Positions 59,143 to 64,000 of a DNA stretch of 64,000 nt are shown one piece after another. Source of the DNA: Whalleya microplaca. Lineage: Eukaryota > Ascomycota > Sordariomycetes > Xylariales > Xylariaceae. Within the stretch, counting starts at the first letter, position 1, and each line of letters starts with the position of its first letter. The stretch covers positions 1,178,001-1,242,000 of the forward strand of contig MU385710.1 in assembly GCA_022497155.1 (NCBI GenBank), written 5' to 3'. Both the position numbers and the translations under genes were made by a program. Under the pieces are notes generated by a model. That model saw only the letters and a program-made list of their open reading frames with translations, was not told where the DNA came from and made no database searches.

Positions 59143-62100
59143 ATGCAGGAGCTAGTAGCCATGCCTCGGGATAATACTTGCCGCTTATTTCGTCAGGGGA
59201 AATGTCACTACGGTACTAGGTGTAAATTCTCCCACGACCGCGCACCCCCTGGCTCCAGGCAAAGTGTCCCAGAATCGAGAACGAAGGTCTCAACACCTGA
59301 GGTTTCCCGGCAGAAACCCCAAAGACGTGGTCTACAACAACAGTGGAACGAATTCATTCGACAAGCCTCAACGGGACGTTACCGTCAAGGCCGAGAAGTC
59401 ATTGATAGGTTCTTTTCAATAGCGCTTCAGCTGACAGACAGTGATATCAATGCATCGCAAGAAACCATCAAAAGCCTGGCCACAGATGGCGGCCTGCTTT
59501 ACATTCGCGACGTTGCTGAACGATGCGCGGAAGCTCATCAAGCAAGTGTTGCCACACCATTATGGCACAGTCAGCTTCAACCCCTTTTCAAACTTGTTAT
59601 TCACCCAAGGATAGTCGATTCTCCTCTCTTGGAGCAGGAAGTGGCTATAATTTACAACTTCCTTGTCGGTATTGGTGGCTCAAGAATGAAACATATTTTC
59701 GATTATGTCACCAACGTTCTCGTCAGTTGGGACGGAGCACTGACGCAGTCTGGGTCGAAAATGTCGGCTGTTGAACTGTCCCTTGGTGTGTTATCAAAGA
59801 TTATCGATTGCAACACCAGTAATATAATCAACAACCTATTTAGTGTTGTTGCCGAGAGATTTTCCTCCATGGTTCAGGAGTCAGTCGATATATCTGACGA
59901 GTTCCCTAAGTTACAAGCTCAGAAATATCTGGACTACATAAGACGGCGTCTCGGCATCGGCCATACTATCAAAGCCTCCCAACAAAAGTCGACTGCCCCT
60001 CTGAACCGTGCCCAATTTACCCTCAGGCGAGACCTACCCGGCGTTTTATCAGCTGATGGGCCTAGGCATGACAATGACCACGAAGATATCGCCAATATTC
60101 AAATCCTCCCAACCGAGAGCGAAATCGCTTCCGCACGAGAAGTATATCTTCCTACCAATGATTCATCGAAATTTCATATCGAAGGAATACGTGGTCGGCT
60201 TGATAGAGAGTTCCGCCTCTTGCATGAAGACACGGTCGGTCAACTTAGAGACAAGATTCGAGTAACGATGGAAGCAAATCGAAACGCTAGTCTCGGGCTG
60301 GGTATGCCAGCGAATAGAGATATTCGTATATACAATTACGGCAACCCTATTGTGCAGTACGTATTTGATGTTCCCTGTTTTCATCCCTCTTCAACAGTCG
60401 AGGAAGCCACCTTTTCCTCTTCGTGGTATTGTCATGGCCAAACCCATCTCGGGTCGTCCAAAAACCCCTACTTGCTGACCTGAGTTGTGCATAGTGACGT
60501 GCAATTTGGGAAGCACGATGGCATTGAATTGGTCATTCAGATCCCACAACCGGTGAACCGAATGAAACTTCAGAGCCGAAAACAGTGGTGGGTCCAGTTA
60601 AAGCGACTGCAATCCGGTGGCCTTGTTTGCATCCTTGGAGAGACTGGATCTGTACTCTTCTTCGTCGTCGCGCAGTCAACTCTGCGCACCTCCGATGACA
60701 AGCGACTAGTTCCGCGGAAGAAATCTAAAGGGCCTATCGATGACGCAGAGGAAACACTTTCCTTAGCTGATGATGATCGCTTCAGCTTTGTCAATCTAAA
60801 GCCCATCGACGTTGCTCCTCAGGCGCTGATTGATACACTCGGGTGGCTTCGCGGTAGTGACTTGAGCCATCGACGTTACTTGATTGAATTTCCCGGGGTT
60901 CTTCTTCCATCTTTTTTCCATACACTCGAGTCGCTACAGAAAATGTCTCAAAGACCTGGGCTGCCCTTCACGGACCTTATAGCCCCAACTTCGAGCAACG
61001 GCGGCATCATGAACGTCCCACCACCTCAGTACGCCACCAGGGCGGACTTTTCTTTCGACCTCAGCTGTCTAACAGATGGAAACGTGCCGCTCTCATTCTC
61101 AACGAGAGATGCTACAGATCCCGGGAAACTAGCAGAACTTTCTGATCTAGATCGAACTCAAGCTAGTGCCTTACTAGATACTTTGTCAAGATGCCTGTCC
61201 CTAATTCAGGGACCGCCAGGCACCGGAAAGAGTTTTACAGCGTGAGTAGCTGCCAAACGTACCTATATGTTACCATTTCTGTCCTGCTATAGGAGTAGAG
61301 TTTTTATGGGGGGACACCTAGGAATCTAAAGTTCCTGAGGCAGATCCTAGAGCCCCTAATAATTTGTCAAATTATCTGTATAGAGAGGATACTAACTTCA
61401 GTTGCTATAGGCTGAAGATTATCAAGGTGCTTCTCGCGAACAAGAAGAAAGCTGACTTGGGCCCGATTCTTTGCGTCTGTTATACCAATCATGCCTTGGA
61501 TCAGCTCCTTGAACATGCTCTGGATGATGGGGTCATGCAAATCGTTCGTATCGGCTCTCGGTCAAAGTCGGAGAGGCTTGAGAAGTTGAATCTCCGTGAC
61601 ATCGCAAGGAACGTAGAGCGTACACGTTCCGAGAAACACTCACTGTGGGTGTATGAGACTGCTTTAGATGAAAATGAGAAAAACTTGGGAACAATACTTC
61701 AGTCTCTCAGATATTGTGGTTCGACAAGTGTGCTCAAGAATCATCTCAAAAATTTCCATCCACAGCATCACAATATACTGTTTGGCCAAGATATAGACGA
61801 AGACGGCTATGAAATCAAGAATGACCGAAAACGTTCTCTACAAAACTGGCTTCGGGGTGATGTACCTTCGAATAGTACAGCACGACCAATCGAGGATCTC
61901 CTAAGCGCTAGACTATCCAGCATGACGCAAACCGAGAGGCGTAAACTACACGAATATTGGCTTCAAGAAATTCGTGATCCCATTGCCAACCGAATTGAAT
62001 CCGAAACGAAATCGTACACGAAGAATCGAAAACAGCGCGACAACGCCCGAAATAACATAGATCTCCGCTGCCTTCAAGAAGCAGATATCGTTGGAATCAC

Positions 62101-64000
62101 AACTACAGGCCTTGCACGCAACCTAGATCTCCTCAAAAAGCTACGCTGCAAAGTAATGCTTTGTGAAGAAGCCGGAGAGGTCCTCGAGGCTCACCTTTTG
62201 ACTGCTCTCTTGCCGTCCGTCGAGCATGCAATCCTAATTGGAGACCATTTGCAGCTACGACCTCAGATACAGAACTATGAGTTGCACAGCACAAACCCTC
62301 GTGGATTACAATTCTCCCTCGATGTTTCGCTTTTTGAAAGGCTTGTCAATCCGCCATATGCAAGCGACGCCAGATTGCCATTCAGTACTCTGGAAACTCA
62401 GCGCCGTATGCACCCGGACATTTCTAAGCTGATTCGTGCTACGCTCTATCCCGCTCTGACAGATGGAGAAAACGTTAAGCAATATCCTGGGGTCATGGGA
62501 ATGGAGCAGCGTCTGTTTTGGTTTCATCATGAGCACCTGGAAGCTTCTGCCACCTCAGATGCAGTAGACACGTCTCATGTCAATGAGTTCGAGGTCGAAC
62601 TTACTACTACACTGGTGTCACACCTCATTCGCCAAGGCTGTTATAATTCTGGAGACATCGCTGTCCTTACCCCCTATCTGGGCCAACTATACCAGCTGCG
62701 TCGACGTATGTCAACCCTCTTCGAGATAACTGTTAATGAGCGCGACTTGGAGGATCTACAGTCACTCGAGCGAGATGGACCGAATCTTGAAGATCCATCG
62801 CCTTCAAGCCGTCATGATGCTTCCATTATCCATTCTCGGAAGACTACACTCCTAGAAAATGTACGAGTTGCCACAGTCGACAATTTCCAAGGCGAAGAAG
62901 CCAAAGTCATCATTATCTCTCTTGTCCGAAGTAACCGACAGAATCGGTGTGGGTTTCTCAGTACATCAAATCGTATCAACGTGTTACTCTCCCGGGCTCA
63001 GCATGGAATGTACATCATCGGCAATTCGTCAACTTACGGTCATGTGGCCATGTGGTCGCAAGTCCTAAGCATGCTCAGAGATGGGGGGAACTTCGGAACT
63101 GAATTTCGTCTCCAATGCCCTCGCCATCCTGATATTCCCATTCTAGCGTCTGACCCGGAACATTTTCTAAGATTATCCCCTGAAGGAGGATGTAACCGTC
63201 GTTGCGACAGACGCTTAGACTGCGGTCATACCTGCATCAGCAGATGTCATTCCGAGGTCCTCCACGGAGCAGTGAAATGTCTCGAACCTTGTCCAAGACC
63301 AAAAAAGGGGTGTGACCACCCATGCAAGCTCGCTTGTGGTGATAAATGTCAGCCACGCTGCAATGTACTGTTGGAAAACATTAATATTACCTTACCATGT
63401 GGCCATACGAAATCAAGCGCACTCTGTTGGGAGACTCAGAGCCCTTCGACCATAGATTGCAACCAAATTGTCAGTAAAGTGGTCCCTGGGTGTAAACACA
63501 CTGTCAAAGCACCATGTCACATCGACGTCAAAGATACTAAATATCGGTGTTCGGCAAGGTGTGATGACCCGCGCCCATGTGGTCATACGTGTAGGAGCCT
63601 TTGCTTTCAATGTAAGCATCGTGAAGAGGGCGAGATTATCGGGGAAAACCATGGTATCTGCAAGCAAATTTGCGATCGCAACTACACTTCTTGTCGCCAC
63701 AGCTGCACTTCAGCTTGCCATGGAGATGTGCCCTGTCGTCCGTGTTCAGCACCATGCGAAGTTCGCTGCAGCCATTCAGTATGCAGCAAGTCGTGTCATG
63801 AGCCATGTGCGCCATGTGCTGAGCAGCATTGTGCTTCCAAATGCCCCCATACGCAGTGCACGATGCCTTGTGCAGCCCCCTGCGACTGGGTACCTTGTTC
63901 GAAGCGATGTGAGAAGGAACTAGACTGTGGACATCAATGCCCCTCTCTTTGCGGAGAAAGTTGCCCAGATGTCAAGTACTGCCAAAAATGTTGTTCTGAA
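59143..64000 (+). CDS. CCCH-SF1 helicase-NFX1 zinc-finger protein (ZNFX1/Hrr1-like), 3' end missing
   Basis: Deduced as 59143-60356, 60495-61241 and 61411 to the window edge; 1517 codons so far, no stop. An N-terminal CCCH finger lies at about residues 12-32 (CRLFRQGKCHYGTRCKFSH). A helical region and an NFX1-helicase-type N-domain follow (GKHDGIELVIQ, SDLDRTQASALLDTL). The SF1 helicase core comprises P-loop GPPGTGKS (644-651, with an intron 3 codons later), CYTNHALDQLLEH, CEEAGEVLE (~905), GDHLQLRP (~932), ETQRRMHP (~982) and VATVDNFQGEEAKVIIISLVRS with SRAQHGMYIIGN. From ~1248, Cys/His-rich NFX1-type fingers begin (CGHTC, CRSLC, CRHSC, CGHQC). Relatives include animal ZNFX1 and fission-yeast Hrr1, which acts in RNAi-linked heterochromatin. 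A small-RNA or RNA-surveillance role is inference from family. An in-frame ATG at 59161 is an alternative start. Confidence 0.92.

Overview
This window is nuclear DNA from a filamentous ascomycete (Pezizomycotina; probably Sordariomycetes, by inference). The genes carry short GT-AG introns of about 45-150 nt. Homologues of palH, the mitochondrial F1 delta subunit and sar1 are of fungal type, and there is a fungal highly reducing polyketide synthase (PKS) cluster. No bacterial features, CRISPR arrays, rRNA or convincing tRNA genes were seen.

Left part (1-31 kb), housekeeping and conserved fungal genes, widely spaced: a PalH-type pH sensor (minus, 1469-3742); a conserved two-exon protein of unknown function (plus, 7841-9441); a disordered two-exon protein (minus, 9861-11288); a large disordered Cys-rich protein with an in-frame TAG near its 5' end (minus, 11881-15099); the ATP synthase delta subunit with five exons and an apparent GC-AG intron (minus, 15457-16241); a DUF2457-like acidic protein (plus, 21529-23808); Sar1 GTPase with six exons (plus, 25156-26118); and a Tgl/SDP1-type patatin lipase (plus, 27288-29656). 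Two long gene-poor stretches lie at 3.7-7.8 kb and 16.2-21.5 kb.

Middle part (31-57 kb), secondary metabolism: an intradiol dioxygenase and a DHA2-type MFS exporter lie beside a seven-exon highly reducing PKS (2621 aa; KS-AT-DH-MT-degenerate ER-KR-ACP). Next come a LovC-type trans-enoyl reductase, a P450, an aldose-1-epimerase-fold protein, a LovG/FSH-type serine hydrolase, a Zn2Cys6 regulator and a SAM methyltransferase. The inferred route is this: PKS plus trans-ER build a methylated reduced chain, the FSH hydrolase releases it, the P450, epimerase-like protein and methyltransferase tailor it, the MFS protein exports it, and the Zn2Cys6 protein controls transcription. PKS + trans-ER + thioesterase/hydrolase + aldose-1-epimerase + P450 + Zn2Cys6 is the set I recall for the Fusarium fusarielin (PKS9/FSL) cluster, so a fusarielin-like decalin polyketide is the best hypothesis. 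The epimerase-like protein seems to have lost both catalytic histidines of galactose mutarotase. An interstitial telomere-like repeat sits in the loop of a hairpin inside the cluster, between the P450 and epimerase-like genes.

Right end (59-64 kb): a CCCH plus superfamily-1 helicase plus NFX1-type zinc-finger protein (ZNFX1/Hrr1-like), cut by the window edge. All exon joins were deduced by eye from splice signals, reading frame and remembered family conservation; no alignment or search was run.
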